Source: Alphaproteobacteria bacterium
GTDB taxonomy: Bacteria; Myxococcota_A; UBA796; GCA-2862545
NCBI GenBank assembly: GCA_020632885.1
Contig: JACKEQ010000090.1
Coordinates: 1 to 5,922, forward strand
DNA length: 5,922 nucleotides
Direction: 5' to 3'
Shown: piece after piece, positions 4,782 to 5,922 of the stretch
How the letters are laid out: every line of letters begins with the position of its first letter
Numbering within the stretch: position 1 is the first letter of the stretch
The notes under the pieces: model-generated
The model's database searches: none
What the model saw: the letters and a program-made list of their open reading frames with translations, nothing else
Told to the model about the DNA's origin: nothing
Made by a program: the position numbers and the translations under genes

Positions 4782-5922
4782 CGGTTGGGGCCTCGTTGCT
4801 CGCCTCGACCAGCGTCCGGAAGTAGGCGCTCGTCTCGAGGAGCTCGTCGTAGCTGCCCCGCGCGATGATCTTCCCGCGCTCGAGCACGAGGATCTGGTCG
4901 CAGTACCGGGTGGTCGAGAGGCGGTGGGCGATCATGATGACCGTGGTGCTCGCGAAGTTCTCGCGCAGGGCGTCCACCACGGCGGCCTCCGTGCGGTTGT
5001 CGAGGGCGCTCGTGGCCTCGTCGAGCACGAGGAGCTCGGGCTTGCGGTAGAGCGACCGCGCGATGCCGAGCCGCTGGCGCTGCCCGCCCGAGAGCCGCAT
5101 GCCGCGCTCCCCGATGGCGGTCTCGTAGCCCTGGGGGAGCTCGGTCTCCACGAAGTCCGCCACGCAGGCCATCCGCGCGACCGAGCGGACGAGGTCCATG
5201 TCGGGCGTGTCCTGGCCGAACGCGATGTTCCCCGCCACCGTGGTGTCGCTCATGAACAGGCTCTGCGGCACGTACCCGATGTGGGTCTGCCACGCGGCGG
5301 CGTCCGCCAGGTCCTCGAGCCTCCGGTCGTCGATCCGGACGCACCCCTGGTCGGGCTGGAGCAGCCCCATGATCAGGTCCACGAGCGTCGTCTTGCCCGA
5401 CCCCGTGGAACCGACGAGCGCCACCCAGCTCCCGCGGGGGATGCGCACGTCGATCCCCTCCAGCACGGGCTGCTCGGTCTGCGGGTACGTGAAGCGCACA
5501 CCCTCGAGGGCGATCTCGCGCTCCAGGGTGACGGGCTCCGCACCCGTCACGGTCGGGAGCGGGGCGTCGATGTGGGAGAGGACGATGCGGGCGGCTGCGG
5601 CCTCGGCCTGGAGCGTCATGAGCCACGCGAAGCCCTGCTGTACGGTGGGCAGCAGGCGGTACGCCGCCACGGCGTAGCTTCCGATCAGCACGAGCACCCC
5701 GTCCAGCGGACGACCCGTGGCGAGGAAGAACACCACGATGAGCACGAGCCCTGTGACGCCGACGACCTCGAGGGCGGGCTTCCCGATGCGCATCATCGTG
5801 GCCACGATGGTCAGCGCGCTGGCCATCTCGACGTTGGGCTCGTGGAAGCGCTTGAGCACGCTGGTCTCCAGCGCGTGGAGCTTGATCTCCTTCACGCCGA
5901 GCAGCGCCTCGTGGGCGATGTG
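4705..5922 (-). CDS. ABC exporter, fused membrane and ATPase domains, PglK-like flippase type (5' end outside window)
   Basis: The C-terminal 405 residues of a half-transporter with membrane and ATPase domains on one chain; the frame is open at the window's right edge. The visible membrane part starts in a cytoplasmic loop ('GVKEIKLHALE', about 9-19), followed by two segments at about 53-69 and 73-91 and 'YRLLPTVQQ' (88-96). The loop, the 'KPALEVV' stretch and the RLLP motif resemble PglK/WlaB flippases of lipid-linked oligosaccharides. The ATPase domain is complete: Walker A 'GSTGSGKT' (171-178), Q-loop Gln220, signature 'LSGGQ' (277-281), Walker B 'LLVLDEATS' with catalytic Glu302, D-loop 'SALD' (305-308) and switch His333. 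It should act as a homodimer in the inner membrane. After the usual family end ('YFRTLVEAS') there is an acidic tail of about 30 residues, encoded largely antisense to the methyltransferase gene. The exported substrate (oligosaccharide-lipid, lipid or other) is uncertain. Confidence 0.94.
   Translation of the reverse strand, partial: HIAHEALLGVKEIKLHALETSVLKRFHEPNVEMASALTIVATMMRIGKPALEVVGVTGLVLIVVFFLATGRPLDGVLVLIGSYAVAAYRLLPTVQQGFAWLMTLQAEAAAARIVLSHIDAPLPTVTGAEPVTLEREIALEGVRFTYPQTEQPVLEGIDVRIPRGSWVALVGSTGSGKTTLVDLIMGLLQPDQGCVRIDDRRLEDLADAAAWQTHIGYVPQSLFMSDTTVAGNIAFGQDTPDMDLVRSVARMACVADFVETELPQGYETAIGERGMRLSGGQRQRLGIARSLYRKPELLVLDEATSALDNRTEAAVVDALRENFASTTVIMIAHRLSTTRYCDQILVLERGKIIARGSYDELLETSAYFRTLVEASNEAPTVREAPEEPDASDTVSPVLLEELGDL
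4731..4748. repeat. Small hairpin inside the convergent overlap
   Basis: TACCG (4732-4736) pairs with CGGTA (4743-4747) around the six-base loop GAGACA; a G-T wobble at 4731/4748 can extend the stem to six. It lies inside both coding regions and 3 bases before the larger hairpin. On its own it is weak and could be chance. Confidence 0.4.
4751..4776 (+). terminator. Hairpin at the end of the methyltransferase gene, possible terminator
   Basis: The arm GAAGCATCTG (4751-4760) pairs with CAGGTGCTTC (4767-4776) around the loop GCTCTT, giving a 10-bp stem with one G-T wobble. It ends 2 bases before the methyltransferase stop codon TGA (4779-4781), so a plus-strand transcript ending just after it would still contain the stop. 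No real U-tract follows on either strand, so intrinsic termination would be weak. In the other direction it lies upstream of the ABC stop codon, so termination there would remove that stop. Confidence 0.35.

Larger units (their letters stand above)
4701..4785. other. Low-GC patch at the convergent gene overlap
   Basis: Hand counts give 43 G/C in 80 bases (54%) at 4701-4780, against 46 in 60 (77%) at 4641-4700 and 41 in 60 (68%) at 4781-4840. Both overlapping genes use codons here that are uncommon elsewhere in the window: GCT, ACA, GAT, CCA, GTT and CTT in the methyltransferase, and AGA, GAA, CCT, TCA and GTA in the ABC gene. The patch coincides almost exactly with the 77-base overlap (4705-4781) and contains two hairpins. 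Confidence 0.8.

Noticed and set aside
4701..4785. Low-GC patch as an assembly chimera or inserted element
   Set aside because: The methyltransferase frame continues through it with its family-typical C-terminus and stops normally, and no repeats or inverted ends flank it. A short conversion tract cannot be excluded.
4112..4825. Plus-strand alternative frame in the methyltransferase region
   Set aside because: Arg-rich shadow of the methyltransferase frame, which itself carries the SAM-binding, DPP and SCS motifs.
4766..5626. Minus-strand alternative frame within the ABC gene
   Set aside because: Composition typical of a GC-rich shadow frame; the Walker A, LSGGQ and Walker B motifs are all in the other frame.

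Overview
The window is high-GC bacterial DNA, roughly 70% G+C by eye, and almost all of it is coding. Five genes are visible and two run off the ends. GC-rich codon use, Shine-Dalgarno-led starts (one GTG, one TTG), an RlmI-type RNA methyltransferase, a PglK-like flippase-type ABC transporter and a COG1033/HpnN-like RND exporter suggest a high-GC, possibly Gram-negative or diderm lineage such as Myxococcota or a relative. That placement is inference; the window holds no marker that settles it.

Layout. The minus-strand cluster reads right to left: moaC (3531-3064), a NylA-like amidase-signature hydrolase (3067-1589), then an RND-superfamily exporter (1547 to beyond base 1). moaC and the amidase share a 4-base ATGA stop/start overlap. 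The exporter begins 41 bases after the amidase stop at a TTG codon with a well-placed AGGAG. These three look like one operon, driven by a candidate promoter in the 56-base gap at 3532-3587. From the other side of that gap the methyltransferase gene (3588-4781) runs on the plus strand. It converges on a minus-strand ABC transporter gene (5922-4705) whose 5' end is outside the window. The two convergent genes overlap tail to tail by 77 bases.

How the genes fit together. MoaC makes cyclic pyranopterin monophosphate for molybdenum cofactor. The amidase would hydrolyse an unidentified amide, and the RND protein would move a lipid or other hydrophobic molecule out of the inner membrane. The tight moaC-amidase coupling looks more like co-expression than a known pathway. 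The methyltransferase (ribosome modification) and the ABC transporter (probable lipid-linked saccharide or lipid export) have no obvious functional tie to the operon.

The most unusual spot is the convergent overlap near 4701-4785. G+C falls there to about 54% (43 of 80 bases counted by hand at 4701-4780) from about 77% just before it. Both proteins are encoded through it on opposite strands, and it can fold into two hairpins, one with a 10-bp stem. I found no CRISPR array, insertion sequence, tRNA or rRNA, no intergenic stretch above 300 bases, and no convincing new defence or mobile system. Most of the window is ordinary.
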